Shown here: in pieces, positions 43,078 through 55,606 of the stretch
How the letters are laid out: every line of letters starts with the position of its first letter
Numbering within the stretch: position 1 is the first letter of the stretch
DNA from: Cerioporus squamosus
Taxonomy: Eukaryota; Basidiomycota; Agaricomycetes; Polyporales; Polyporaceae
Assembly: GCA_022592435.1 (NCBI GenBank)
Contig: JABYQS010000001.1
Location: 310,001 to 374,000, forward strand
Length of the DNA stretch: 64,000 nt
Direction: 5' to 3'
Program-made: the position numbers and the translations under genes
The notes under the pieces: model-generated
Databases searched by the model: none
What the model was told of the DNA's origin: nothing
Seen by the model: the letters and a program-made list of their open reading frames with translations, nothing else

Positions 43078-45477
43078 ATGCTCGGACACAAACGACGGGC
43101 CTCGGATACCCTACTTCCTCTACGCGCCTCGAAACAGCCTCGAACGACTACCTACCACCCTCTAGGCGGCAACAGCACCCCATCCCAGGACTACGCGCTG
43201 TTGGCGCGTTGGACAAGGTTGACAGTGGACTTCATGCACATTATAAAAGACACTGCGTCTTTCTTTCTTCGTCGTAAGTACATGACTCGCTTGATTTTCG
43301 TGTTTCGCGTATGAATTCGACCTCCCGCCAGTCGCTGGGGGCACCAGGGAAGAGCCTATATACGTCCCATCCCGATCTACGTCTGCTCAAGTTGCAGACG
43401 AGCAAGGTCCAATTCCCTCGCCCCCGCCCTCTCCTCCACCAGCTCGTCCGATTCATCCTTCCACGACCTCAGCAGCGCGCAAGCTCCCTCCGCGTCGACC
43501 CATACCCACTTTCCCGGCCCAGCCAACTACTTCCCACCAACCTATCCAGCCGTCCACGTCAGCTCCCGCTGCTCATGGTATACATCAGCGAGTGCAGTCT
43601 GGGCGAGACAGCGGCAGAGCAGAGCGCCCTTACCTCAAGACGTACAACAACACGAACGCGGTGGCGTCCACGTCAAAGAACACCTTGTCCGGTCCTTACG
43701 ATCATAAGGTGTCTGACTTCCATGAGGACCCGAAGTCGACTGGGCTCATGTCCCCGCCATCTACCCAGGATTCCACATCCTCGATAGTCTCTCATGCGAC
43801 CCAGACGTATCCTGAGCTTGGTGTGGCATTGCAACAGAATGCGCGCAAGCGCAGGAAGTCGGTTAAGGGATATGTTGAGAGGGAACATATACACGCCAAA
43901 GCGGTGAGTAGTATCCCCGGTGTGGTTTGGATAGTCTTGACAGGCGCCACAGCACAAGGAGAGGGTCAAAGAAGAGACAAAGCGCACACGGGAGCAGATG
44001 GAGAAGGACTTGAAAGAGTTGTACCACATCCGACGGTCGACAGGTGAGTGTCTGAAACATGCAGTAGAGTCGGGAGGACTGATAGTAACCCCTCTGCATA
44101 GGCTTCTCTTCCGACTTCGACTCTTTCCAAAGTACGTTATCCTTTTCCACACGAGTGACCTGATGTCTGAACCTACGCGTTAGGTCTATTGGTCTACCAG
44201 GCACGCCTAGAAAAACTAGACAAAACTGGTGCCTTCGCTCGTACGTCCAGCTAGCAGTAGACTGCTTCAATTGAGCGTTGACAATATGTCTAGCATCGCC
44301 GTCATTAGTGGACTTGCGTTCTAGGGCGAAGCAGGATGAGAGGAAGAGGCATTCATTCCCTGACGTGAGTGACTAACCTGCTACCTCGAATTGGCCGGCC
44401 GCTTGACATTTGTCACTAGCATGTTGACTCTGACTTCCTGCAACGCGCCATCCAGAAGGCACAGGATGCATTGAAGGGTCCCAAACCGCCTAAGCCCTTC
44501 GTTCCAACACTCGACCAGCTCCGCCTCAACCGGCTTGCCAAGGACGAAGAGATTGAGGAGCGTCTGCGACCCAAGCGGAAACCATTGCCAACATCGCTTC
44601 CACCAGAGGAAGAGGCGGAGGTCGATGCTCTGTTCCGAAAGAAGGGTCTCATTGCGAAGTGTGCCAAGGAGCAGGTGTCAGATGAGGATATATCTCGCCT
44701 CAGGCCGGCGCAGTGGTTGAACGATGAGATCATCAACTTCTACGGCCAGATGATCTTGCTACGCGCGGAGGAGTCGAAGGAGAATCCGGGTACTGGTACG
44801 GAGAAGGGACGGAAGAGACCGCTCAACGCGCACTACTTCAGCACGTTCTTCTGGTCCAAGTTGAAGGGGCAGGGGTACGAAAAGGCGAGGCTGGCAAAAT
44901 GGACAAAGAAGGTGCGTCTCCGATCATATGTCCTTGCTTCTACCATGGGGCTCAACAAGCCCGACGTCTAGATCGATATCTTCTCCAAGGATATCATCCT
45001 CATTCCCATCAACCACGCCAACTCCCACTGGACCGCAGCCGCGATCAACTTCCGCAAGAAGCGCATAGAGGCTTACGACAGCATGAACATGAATCCGAGT
45101 TCGGTGCACAAGGTACGCGACGTCTGGTCTCCTGCCGATTCGCTGTCTCACGCAACCTGCAGGCTTTGCGTCAATACCTGAACGCGGAGCATATGGATAA
45201 GAAGAAGAAGCCGTTTGACTTCACTGGTTGGGTGGACTACGTACTACCGGTATGTTCTGTGGCCCATGTTTACCCCAGAGGGCTTCATTCACATATCCGT
45301 CTCTAGGAAACGCCCCAACAAGAGAACGGCTACGACTGTGGTGTCTTCACCTGCCAATTCCTGGAGGCGCTTTCTCGCGGAGAAGAAGATTTCCGCTTCA
45401 CACAGGCCAACATGCCGTACCTCCGCCGGAAGATGGTCTGGGAAATCGCACACAACAAGCTTAGGGAGGAGCCATAA
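43078..45477 (+). CDS. Ulp1-type SUMO-specific cysteine protease
   Basis: Processes SUMO precursor and removes SUMO from targets, usually at the nuclear envelope. A long disordered N-terminus (MLGHKRRASDTLLPLRASKQ; Pro/Ser-rich to about 43870) and a charged coiled coil (KERVKEETKRTREQMEKDLK) come first. The C48 peptidase domain follows: VSDEDISRLRPAQWLNDEII, FFWSKLKGQGYEKARLAKWT, then DIFSKDIILIPINHANSHWT (catalytic His), IEAYDSM (catalytic Asp) and QENGYDCGVFTCQFLE (oxyanion Gln and nucleophile Cys), with the end at LRRKMVWEIAHNKLREEP. Catalytic residues are all present. About eight short introns. Its 3' end converges on the Bet1 gene, with about 250 bp between the stop codons. Confidence 0.95.
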
Positions 45478-45728
45478 TCCTCGCCTGCCGCCCGGCACCT
45501 TGTCTTCCTTCTCGTACTCCTGTCTACTTCTGTGCATATTCTGGGTTTTCTTGTTCCGGTTGACTCACGCCTTGGCGTTGCGCATTTGGCTTTGTACCTT
45601 ATTCCTGCTCACCTATCGTATCCTCAGCCGTAATGGCTTCGCTGTCTCCGCTTTCGGAGCAGCACAGTTCCCTCATCTCAGTCCCAATCTCGCGCGTGCA
45701 GTTGTGCTCCGGGACAGGGTGAAGAATA

Positions 45729-46344
45729 TCATCTCCGAAACCACCATACGACGATGAAGAACCAGAAAACGATGAGGAGAAAGACTATGTACCACAGCCA
45801 GCGGCATCCTTGCCTGGCAGCCATGTTGTTCATGCGACGGAACGTGCCTTTTAGAATGCCAGATGTCTCTGAGAAGGCATCGTTCTGACATAACATGGAT
45901 GAGACAGGCAGCGAGTGCAGGAGGAAGGGGATTGGACGCACCATCTGGCTTAGTTGGACGGTCGAGTCGCGGACCTCGTTCCCAATGCCAATCGTAATCT
46001 GGGTGCATGGACATATGACGCATGAACGGAGCATTCACACAACGAGAGGACGAGCCAAGACTCACATCCTTGAGCAGCTTAACCTTCGCCGTCAGACCCT
46101 CCAGGTGCTCGTCATTCTGGCCCTCCAAGTCGTCGGCATAACGTTGTCCCTGGGGCTGGAAAGGGTTCTCCCTTCCACTCCCGCCACCGAAGGGTGATGA
46201 GCGGCCTGAAGAGGGCGGAGTGCTGTACTCGTGGGTACCCAGAAGCTGGGAGCGGTCGCGCAAAGTTGTTCTGTATCTGTGTTGGCACAAGGCTCGCAGT
46301 GAGCTACTTGCGCTGGGCAATGGCAGTACACACCGTTGTGACAT
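45729..46344 (-). CDS. Bet1-type ER-Golgi SNARE
   Basis: Qc-SNARE for vesicle fusion between ER and Golgi. An 11-nt coding first exon (ATG TCA CAA CG from 46344) joins to A TAC AGA after an intron, giving MSQRYRTTLRDRSQLLG, followed by a Ser/Gly-rich stretch. The SNARE motif is assembled over three exons: LEGQNDEHLEGLTAKVKLLK, then ITIGIGNEVRDSTVQLSQ (central Gln layer), then NDAFSETSGILKGTFRRMNN. A single C-terminal membrane anchor (WLWYIVFLLIVFWFFIVVWW) ends FRR at 45729. About 140 residues, as in the family. The tail-anchor and heptads are clear, so the assignment is secure; Bet1 versus Sft1 is judged from overall length and the end of the helix. Confidence 0.88.
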
Positions 46345-46964
46345 GATGGTCGTAGTAAGGTGAGCAGACCCACTATTCTCAGTGCCTCATGAGAGCCGTG
46401 TGACGAAGTAGAAGAAAGCAATCCGAGCAAGATGAGAAGCAAGTCCAAATCCAAGGAGGACCAGAACCGTGTCCCCACAAGACGTGTCTCCCCAGTCTGA
46501 AAGGCGCTCGCGACGATCATCCTGGCGCTCTGGATCCGACCACCGCCTCGCAACCTACGCGAGAGCTATACATCGTGTACTACCACAGTCATCTTCAAAG
46601 TCGACCTTCAACTGAACTGGCAGTCTCGCGTTCACTGGCCGCAACTTGTCCGATGTACGGCAAGCGCATGACGCGACATAGAGGAAAGAAGATCACGAAG
46701 TACGCTCTCTGCAGCCCATGACCTGCCGCCCGGCGATGGCGGAACCGGGGCTGAGCAGAGTAGCAGAGAGGTCGTTCACTATCGGCCATCTTGTGCAGCA
46801 TGACTGGTCATCTGCCTCGCAAATACGCGTTGGTGCTAGCCTGTTGCCCGTTCATGTGAGCACTTCGTTGTCAGAGAGAAGTTCAGTGACGAACGGTCTC
46901 CCTGCAGTTTAAATACCGGGCACCTGTGCAACTATGACGTCCAAGTCCAAAAACTTCTGCGACA
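46345..46964. promoter_or_regulatory. Divergent promoter region with TATA-like box for the GH78 gene
   Basis: 620 bp between divergent starts. TTTAAATA at 46908-46915 lies about 50 bp upstream of the rhamnosidase ATG and could act as its TATA box. The Bet1 side has no such element, which fits a regulated versus a housekeeping gene. Confidence 0.45.
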
Positions 46965-49149
46965 ATGCAGCTGTTCATATCTCTCTTGTCTCTCATCGTG
47001 GCGACCGCGGCCGCGGTACCCTACCGCCAGTACATCCTCGCACCTCCCTCGCGAACTCTCCGTCCAGTCTCCGTATATGGACAGCATGGTTCGTTGACGT
47101 CGGAGGCTGCTCTCCTGGAGGGCTACAAGCAGTCGGGACAAACCCTCGTGCTGGACGCCTTCAACTCTTCGGTCACCTATGACTTCGGCAAGAACATCGC
47201 CGGGCTGGTGAACCTGAACGTCTCGTCTGAAAACGGGAGCATCGGTATCACATTTACAGAAAGTTCCCTGTGGGTCTCATCAGCGGCCTGCGATGCCATC
47301 TCCGACTCTGGGCTAGATGCCCCGCTGGTGTTCAATATCACCAGCCCCGGGTCTTACGAGGCCCCACCGGACAAGGAGCGTGGGGCCTTCCGCTACCTCA
47401 CTGTGGTCAACCTCGGGACCGAGGAACTATCCATCGCAGACCTTTGGGTCCACTTCACCGCAATGCCGCACTGGGCGGAAAACGCCCTGCAGAACTACAC
47501 AGGATGGTTCCATTCTGACGACGAGAAGTTGAACCGGTACGCTGACTTCACCCGTGCGCGATCTCAACGTTGACCGATCATCTATCAGTGTCTGGTATGC
47601 AGGTATTGGCTCATCAATCGTCTCCCGAGTCGTGGGCTCACAGCTGTATAGGTGCATATACGAATCAATTGGTGACAATTGATCCCAAGCGAGGAGATGC
47701 CCTCGATACAGGCTTCAGCAACAACGGCACCTTCGAATGGTTCCTAAATACTACTATCACCAACGGCACCTCCACCCTTACCGACGGCGCGAAGAGAGAC
47801 AGGCTCGTATGGAGCGGCGACATGTCCATCGCGGTACCCGCCATTGCAGTCACCACTCTTGACCTCATCTCCATCCGCAACGCCCTCGATTCCCTCTTCA
47901 ACCTCCAAGCCGCCAGTGGCCAACTCCCCTATGCCGGCTACCCATTCAACGAGCGTGGCGTCGTCTCCTTCACATACCATCTCTACACCCTCATTGGCGT
48001 CGCCAACTACTACCACTGGAGCGGGGACCAGTCCTACCTCGACGATAAGTGGGCTGGCTGGAAGTCCGGCATGGAGTGGGCCACCCAGCAGATCGACTCG
48101 ACCGGCCTCGCAAACATCACCGCCTCCGCCGACTGGCTCCGCTTCGGCATGGGCGGGCACAACATCGAGGCAAACTCCATCCTCTTCTACACGCTCAGCC
48201 TCGGTATCGAGCTCGCGCAGACCGAGAACGACACCACCACGGCCGACCGCTGGGCCCAGCTCGCGAGCGGGATCCAGGCCGCCGCCATCCCGCTCCTCTG
48301 GCAGCCCTCCGTCGGGCTCTTCCGCGACAACGAGACGACGACGCTCGCGCCGCAAGACGGGAACGCCTGGGCGGTCAAGTCCGGACTCGTCACCGACCCG
48401 GCGCAAGTCGCGCAGATATCCTCTGCGCTGCAGGCGCGCTGGGGCCCGTACGGCGCCCCCGCGCCCGAGGCTGCCGACGCGGTGTCGCCCTTCATCTCGG
48501 GCTTCGAGCTCGAGACGCACTTCGCGGCGAACCGCACGGACGCCGCGCTCGCGCTCGTGCGGAACATGTGGGCGGACTTCATGCTCGACGACCCGCGCAT
48601 GACGAACAGCACGTTCATCGAGGGCTACTCCGTCACGGGCGAGCTGCACTACGCCCCGTACGCGAATGACCCGCGGATCTCGCATGCGCATGGATGGGCC
48701 ACGGGCCCGACGAGCTCTCTCACGGTGAGTTCTGCGTTCCGAACGTTGTTCTTGTGCCGCCTGGATGTGGATGGTTATGGGCGTTCGCTGACTCGGACAC
48801 TCCGGCGCAGACGTACGTCGCCGGAATACAAATCCTGAGCGACGCCGGCGCGACCTGGGCAATCGTGCCGCAGCTCGGTGATCTCTCGCACGTCGACGCG
48901 GGCTTCTCGACCAGCAAGGGTCTCTTCTCGTCCAAATGGTCCGTGAACGGAAGCGCCTTCCAGTTGCAAATCACGACCCCCGAAGGCACGACGGGCACCG
49001 TTGGCCTCCCGCTCCCTGGCAACCACACCAAAGCGAGCGTCACCGGAGGCGGCTTGCGGAACGCGTCGGTCGAGGGCGACGCTGCTGGCAGGGTTTGGGT
49101 CGATGGCTTGCAGGGCGGAGACTACCAGTTTGTCGTCAACGGAATGTAA
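46965..49149 (+). CDS. Secreted alpha-L-rhamnosidase, glycoside hydrolase family 78
   Basis: Releases terminal L-rhamnose from plant glycosides or pectin side chains outside the cell. Exons 46965-47536, 47589-47602 (14 nt), 47652-48724 and 48811-49149 join exactly in phase to 665 residues. A cleavable signal peptide (MQLFISLLSLIVATAAA) starts the protein. The N-terminal beta domains end near NYTGWFHSDDEKLNR; the micro-exon provides VWYA before GAYTNQ. The catalytic alpha/alpha barrel has DGAKRDRLVWSGDMSIA, the family hallmark with acidic residues, SGQLPYAGYPFN, DWLRFGMGGHNIEANSILFY and SHAHGWATGPTSSL, then a C-terminal beta domain. Several N-glycosylation sites (NGT, NIT, NCT-type) fit secretion. 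An upstream in-frame ATG at 46934 would precede the signal peptide and is less likely. Confidence 0.92.
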
Positions 49150-50160
49150 GTATGCCGCGGCCCGCCGCTTTGCTCCCAAATGTCTGGATATCAATGTCAA
49201 CAACGTTCATTCACACACGGATGCCACCATCCGCTCCGAGCGATGCAATTGCATGCATGATCATCATCATCACACTTGACTAGCTTGACTGCGCTGTTCC
49301 GGATCAGCTCGCAGTCAGGGTTAATGCAGCACTTGTTCTTGGCGTGTCAGCTTGGTGACCTGGCTCGGGGAACGACGGCACCGCTCAATATCCGCCCGCG
49401 CGGCCTCGCGTAAGTGAAGGGGGGTCCTGGGACGTGACCAAACGTGAACGTTTCAACGTTTGCATTGTGCTAGCAATACAATATCTGCGGGCCCCTCCTG
49501 TCGACTCGAGCGAAAGAGACCGCGCGCGCACGCCCTCCTGGGAAGACGCCGCGGCCTCGGGGGCTGGAGCTAAATGAAAGAGACTAAAAACAAGGCGATA
49601 TCTATGTAGCGGCAGTAGTGGTTGTGGTAGTCGTAGGTGATGATAGCGTGCATCCGAACATGCGAAGGACGAACTCGGAACGAAGGATGTACCCGGAACG
49701 CAAGCGCAGATGAGGCTGACGGGGAAGGACAAGGACGTCTTCCGGAAGGGCCGCCCGGTTAGATGAAGAACCAGCAACACAAAGTCGGGCGCGGGATATG
49801 GTACGAGGAAGGCGTCGGACGCGGGAATAGGGGACAAAGAAGCTCGGCGCCGCGAGGAGGGGACGGCGCCGAGGGCGGAGAGAAGGAGGAGGAGTCCAGA
49901 GAGTGCGACGAGGGTCAGGGGCAACGGAAGAAGAGATGCGACAGAGGGCGGGCGAGAGAGAGAGGGTACTATTGCAAGTTTAAGTATAAAGCAAAAGACG
50001 AAGGTCCGTGTGAGGTGGTGGGTGAGCAGCAGAGGGAACGGGGGGCCGTCACGCGGCCGGTACTGCAGGGTGAGGAAATGATACAACTTGGGGTAGGGTC
50101 ATCATCGTACAAGTCACTGTCCGCTGGGTGCTTGGAGACACAACACTAGTACATCTTCAC
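49150..50160. other. Convergent intergenic region
   Basis: About 1 kb between the 3' ends of the rhamnosidase and the UPF0658 genes. A 233-codon minus frame (49385-50086) exists because the plus strand is purine-rich around 49.75-50.0 kb; it has no domain and is treated as non-coding. Confidence 0.5.
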
Positions 50161-51822
50161 TCAATCGATACTCATCCGGTTTGGATGGGTACTCATTGGA
50201 CCTCGATGCACGTATTGTGACTTCCCGCGTGACAGGCCGGTCTTGTGCTGGTTCTTCGCGACTGTGGGGCAACCGAGGTCAGTGCAACGGTCTTGGCTGA
50301 GAACCTCCAGGTACTCACTCTGCTCCTTCAGACCACGCCCGAAGTTGTTCATCACAAAGAGGGCGAAGATGAAAGTGATGATGAGAAGGATGATTGCAAT
50401 AACCGCTGAAGGAAGATCCTGTCAGTAATCCAGCAGCCGTAAGAGAGTCCTTGACGTACAGAACGTAGTGAGCGTTTGCCAGACCTCGGCGAAAGTGGCC
50501 GTATCGTGGAACCGCAGCACCTTGACAAGCTGCGGGGACATCAGCCCGAGATCACGACCCGCGCGTCGGAGAATCGCGTACCTTGTAGACGAAGTAGACC
50601 ATTGCTCCGCCACAGCCTGCCATGAACGCCAGCATCATGTACTTGCTCTCGTGCCGTGCTGCCAGGTGGCCCTCGACGAGGACAATCATAGACAACGGGA
50701 ACGCAGCACATGTGAGGTAGAACTCGGCATCCTTGTGGTTGAGGACAAGGAAGATGAACTGCACGGAGAAGCCAACCCAGAAGAAGAGGTCGAACTTGAC
50801 GAGGCAGAGGAAGATCTGGTGGTGGGCGAACATGGTCTTGATGCGGCGGTCGGCGCCGAGGAACTTGTAGACCTTCCAGCCGAACTCGGTATAGATCTTC
50901 CAACCCAGAGCGATGTACGCGACCTCGGCGACGGAGATGACTATGGGAATAATGATGGCGAGGGTGTTAATGGAGACGTGGGTGATACCGTCTGAAGGAG
51001 CGAGGGCGACGGCATTGACTTCGGATATCTGAATGATGGCGTAGAGGAGGAAAAGGGCGTTGAAGATGCTGTCGGGGTGTGAGCAGGTGGACAAGTGGTG
51101 GAACGCAGAGGGTGACTTACGCAAGAGAGATGAACTGCAGTACGTTCCGTCCCCATACTGCATCTAGAGCCATGACGAACTGGAAGACGCTGCGAACCGA
51201 TCCCAATGAGAGCCGAAGGGCGGGGAAAGGGAGGAGGGACTCACTGCGCCAGGGCGAATATACTGAGGTAGACAGGCATTCGGCGGGTGGCCATATCCTC
51301 ACTGTCCGACGAGCCAGCTTCGTGGAAGCGCAGGATGATGTCCCCCTCGATTGCAAGATCAATTGCAGTCTCGACGAGGACAGTGAGGAGGTAGAGTCGA
51401 CATGCCCATGAGTCGGGAATATACTGACGGGACGGGATGGAGGTTCAGGACGTGCGCGCCTGTGGAGGGAGAGGAGGACGCACCTTGGACCATGAGCTCT
51501 TCGTCTCGTCCTTCTTGTCCTCCTTGGATAGCGGTGGTGGATATTCCCAGTCCGGAGGATCCTGGCCATGGCTGTCGAGACTCTTGAAGTCCTTGGAGGT
51601 CTCGTAGGAGTGCTTGGACAAGGGGACTGAGGGCTGGCGGCCGTGTCCGGAGAGGGATGCGGGGTCTACCGCGTATGTCCTGTGCGCTTGGTTGCCGTAG
51701 GGAGAGGCGTACTGGTCAATTAGGTCGTCATATGGGGCCTTGGGCTCGTCGTCGCGCGGGGGATGTGGGAGTACGGGGGCGGGGTATTGGGGGTAGGAGG
51801 GGTCCTGTGGGCGGGGGGACAT
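50161..51822 (-). CDS. Multi-pass UPF0658-type Golgi membrane protein
   Basis: Unknown function; fission-yeast relatives are annotated as UPF0658 Golgi apparatus membrane proteins. From ATG 51822: a Pro/Tyr-rich cytosolic N-terminus (MSPRPQDPSYPQYPAPVLPH), a short charged stretch, then membrane segments over several exons: WACRLYLLTVLVETAIDLAI, RRMPVYLSIFALAQVFQFVM, IFNALFLLYAIIQISEVNAV, TLAIIIPIVISVAEVAYIAL, HHQIFLCLVKFDLFFWVGF, FYLTCAAFPLSMIVLVEGHL, YMMLAFMAGCGGAMVYFVYK and VIAIILLIITFIFALFVMNN. A GTGAGT intron after FGRGLKEQ leads to the last exon ending at 50161 (NRMSID). About 430 residues with seven or eight helices. The name rests on overall topology and recalled family blocks such as ARHESKYMM. 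Confidence 0.75.
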
Positions 51823-52705
51823 GGTGTAAAGACTGACTGGGGTTGGGAGGTCGACCTGCGAGGAGAAGGAACGAGGGGTCCAACGTTGGCGAGCGAGCGG
51901 ACACGAGCTCTGCGGTCAACAAACGCCGGCCAATGCCCCGGCCTGCGCGCCTCCTCCGTAGTGACAGCCCGCCCTGTTTGCCGCTGTTTGCCATGTGGCT
52001 AACCCCGGGGCTCGCGTCCTCCGAGTCCGTCTCCGTCTCGTGCGAGTGCTGCGCCTGTGCTGTACTGTGGATACGCACCCTGCACGTCACAGTAACGCAT
52101 ATGTGCAGCCGCGGCTCGCCTCGTCATCAACGCGTGCATGCTACATACTAAGTACTTCAGTCCTGAGAAGTGCTCGCATCCTCTTCCTCCGGCTCCAACA
52201 GACGCGGTCTCGAGCCCCGCAGACCCGGCGGACTTGTCTTCGCTCAATCTTTTGCAGCCTCCTGCCAGGTCGCGTGCACGTACTCCCTCTACCGGAGCGC
52301 TGTCCTGCACGATGAGCCTGTTTATGTCCGTGAATTACACGTCACTCTCAGTCAACTGATCCCCGTCTCTCCCAATCATCAGATTTGTCTTTAGGCATTG
52401 GACCTGCGTAGGCCTCCGCTTATCCCTCGTGCTCGTCCAAAGACGTCAACCCCCATACCTTGTGCCCTCTGTGCGCCACGATGTAGACAAACCGCTCACT
52501 CTCGCCGTCTACGCGGTATCGCCGGTGTCCTATCTTGACCGTTTGGCTCGAGAGTGAACCCGTCGTGGAGCGCGATATGTACGTAGTAGTCTCTCTCGTA
52601 CCTAGCGAGCAGGGGAAACGCAGAGTCGACGCCCCCTCTCTGCTGCTTCCCTGGCCACATAAATGCTGAATATGTTCAGGTCATCCCACCTCGTGTGTCC
52701 CCCGA
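51823..52705. promoter_or_regulatory. Divergent intergenic region (UPF0658 / MFS)
   Basis: 883 bp between divergent starts; promoters of both genes should lie here. Only short frames; no defined motif identified. Confidence 0.4.
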
Positions 52706-55182
52706 ATGCCTTCTCCCGCCGTTCAAGCCACTGCTCAACATCCTGTGGCAGAGAGTGCCTTGCCTTCTTCCTCCAGTGGCGAGAAGCTCGACACTCTGAA
52801 TGCCACACCTACACCCATCTTGACGTCCGCGGTTGCTCCTCCATTACACGAACGCACGAAGATACGACTGACTGCAGCTTTCTTCGCCTTGCTAACTCTC
52901 GGCTGGGGAGATGGAGGTACAGCTCCCGCTTCTTCCTTATAGCGTTCTCTATACTGACCGGAGGAATAGTCACTGGTACCCTCTTACCGTGTATGCATGC
53001 ATTGTCTCTCCTAGCATGGCACGATAGCTGAAGTAAAACTCAGATTTCAAACGAGACTTTCACCTGAGTTTCATGACCTCATCGCTACTATTCGTCGCGA
53101 GCGCGGCCGGGTACGCTTCCCTTTCCTTGATCTTTTGACCCTGCTGACACCAGCTTTCCTAGATATGCGCTCGGCACGTTATGCATCGAGTTCGTCACGA
53201 GCTTTCTGGGCAGAGCATACTTCTCCGCCACCAAAATCCCGACCGTCCTCCCACTACCAGCATCTCGACGTGGGGGACTACAACAGCCCACTGACGAAGG
53301 CGACGCAACCGTCCTCGGGTTCTCGATACACAGATGCCGATTCTTCACCCTAGCACTAATGAGCGTCTGCCACTCGACGTTCTTCATGATCATGGGCAGC
53401 AAAAGCGGCTTCGCGAGCATGCTCGTGGCATATGCCATCTCAGCGTTTTCGCGGTCGTTCATCTTGGGTGAGCGTCCATTCGCACTGTACTCTCGTTCTA
53501 TGTCTCACGCATCCGTTCTGCAGCAACTCTGTAAGAGTTCGATGCCTCGCTGCAGCCTCGAGCCAGCCTCTCATTTCTCGCATAGAAACGTCTACGTATC
53601 CATGATATCGAAACGAGGCCTGGGATACATGTATGGCTCCTGGGGTAAGCAGCCCCGTTCCTCCTCCCCTCCACCCAACCTCGCCCGAGCACAAACTCAC
53701 CCATCGCATCGTCAGCCATCGGGCATTCGGCGCCCCGCTCGTCTGCCAGAGCATCATCGCCACGGGCATCCGCTGGGCCAACTTCTACTTCGGCTCCCTC
53801 GTGCTCTCCGCAATCAACACCTCCCTGCTCGTGTTCGCCTTCTGGCCCACACGCACCGAGCTTATCCGCGACGCCGACTTCGCGTGGGCGCTCATGCGCT
53901 CGTCCCCGCCGCCGTCCCCCGATGCGGCGACCGTGGCGACGAAGGAGACCGCACAGCCGCCGTCCCCGACGCGGAGCATCGCGCCCATCTTGCCGAAGAA
54001 GACTTCAGTGGGACCCAGGAGTGAGTCGGGGCTTCTGACTGGCGATGCTGAGGAGCTGATCTGGTTGGTGTACTCATTGCAGCGTACGCCGCGGCGGTGA
54101 GGAAGCCGAAGCTTTGGGCTTCCGCTATATTCTCCATGCTCTACACTGGAAGGTACGTGTGTCTCCGACAATCCGAAAGGGGGTTGGTACTGATACATGG
54201 TGCCCATACAGCGAGAGTTCCACACAAGGTTTCGTACGTCCTCAGCCTGTGAACACGCGCCTCGCTGTTCAACTAACCTTTAAAACAACTCAGATCGTCG
54301 TCTACCTCCTGAGTATCCGGGTGAGCGCGGCCCTTGTCCACGCACCTCGTCTTGTCGGACGTATCTGACCCCTCTCTGGCAGAGCGCAAATCCAGACACC
54401 GTCGGATATGTGACTAGCGGTTTCTGGGGCGGCATGGCGATATCCCGCTTCCTCTGGGGCTACTTGGGAGGCATGTGAGTACCCGCTTCCCGTCCCTCGC
54501 TCCAGGACAAATACTCACTTCGGCGTGACAGTGTGACCTTCCGCCAACGCAAGTGGATAATACAAGGCTGCATGTGCGTGGCGCAATATCGAACTTGAGA
54601 GAGCGTAACAGGGATACTCATAGCCTATCGCACTTGCTCGCTGCATTCATTCAATCTAGCTGTGAGTCCGTCGTCCGTTACATCGCAGTCACGGTCAGGA
54701 TACTGTCATTGACACCCCGCCGCCAGCGGTCGCGTTTTGCATGCACCTCCTCATCTGGTTCGTGCCCTCGTGCATCGAGAACGCCGTCTCAGCCGCGGTC
54801 GTCGGCCTGGTCTACGGCCCCATATACCCCGCCAACATCGGCATCGCGAGGGACCTGCTCCCCGCGGAGCTCCATCTTGTGTCCCTAGCCATTGTGTAAG
54901 CTTCCGCCCACTACTTACTACTTCGTCGGCCCTTCATTTACCACTGGCTTTTCGTTCAGCGCTGCGTTCGGTAGCCTCGGTGCAGGTATGTATGCTCCTC
55001 TACCCTGTGCCGCCCGCAGCCCTGCTTGACTGCTTCTCCCAACAGCCCTGTTCCCTTTCATTACTGGGACGCTCTCGACACTAGTCGGCCCCAGGACCCT
55101 TCCCATCGTCACCGTCTCCCAATGTGTGGCCATGTTCGGTCTCTGGATACTGTTTCCCTCGCAGCCTCCCGAAGAGTTATGA
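52706..55182 (+). CDS. Major facilitator superfamily transporter, Bsc6-like
   Basis: Plasma-membrane or organelle transporter of unknown substrate. It needs about nine introns. Exon 1 (ATG 52706) has a cytosolic lead and helix 1 (KIRLTAAFFALLTLGWGDG). Spliced pieces follow: GIVTGTLLPYFKRDFHLSFM, TSSLLFVASAAG, YALGTLCIEFVTSFLGRAYF, a loop, LALMSVCHSTFFMIMG, SMLVAYAISAFSRSFIL, YMYGSWG, PLVCQSIIATGIRWANFYFG, SLVLSAINTSLLVFAFWPTR, a long acidic middle loop, LWASAIFSMLYTGSESSTQG, VGYVTSGFWGGMAISRFLWG, LGGIVTFRQRKWIIQG and VGLVYGPIYPANIGIARDLL, ending at 55182 (PSQPPEEL). GYLGGxxxxRxRK is the MFS motif A-type loop of the second half. Twelve helices fit. The Bsc6-type label is an inference from layout. 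Confidence 0.85.
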
Positions 55183-55606
55183 TATGCAGTAACGTCGCCG
55201 TAAGGCTGATTCGACTTCTCGGTTCTCCTTGGATTGTATGTAGACGGTTAGACTACACTTTCTGTTCTCAGGTGTATAGTCGGTTCTTGATACCCGTAGA
55301 CTGGTTCTCTCTTGTTGTATGATCGCACGACTGATACCTACAATGCCCTCTGCTCTCCAGTACGCCTCAATGATTTCAAACCGGTGCTCTGCCGATAGGT
55401 CGGTACGGTCTACGCCAGCAATGGCCAAGAAATGCGATACAAATGTACGAGTACAACGACAAATCGAGATGTGTGGTATCCTATACCTGAGCAGCAGCAG
55501 CAAAACTAGAGATGGATGCAGTACATACCAAGGTCCAAAGCACAGCAAATACACGCCTCCAGCGGCGAGTCGTCGACTCTCGCGGCCCAGCAGCGGCACG
55601 TCGAGG
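55183..55606. other. Convergent intergenic gap
   Basis: 424 bp between the stops of the MFS and Sgf11-like genes; no supported feature. Confidence 0.5.

Noticed and set aside
47744..48862. 372-codon minus-strand frame opposite the GH78 gene
   Set aside because: It is the complement of a GC-biased coding exon; it is Arg/Glu/Val-rich with no domain, while the plus strand carries a clear GH78 protein.
49385..50086. 233-codon minus-strand frame rich in Leu/Pro/Ser
   Set aside because: Openness is explained by the purine-rich plus strand between two convergent genes; no membrane topology or motif that holds together.
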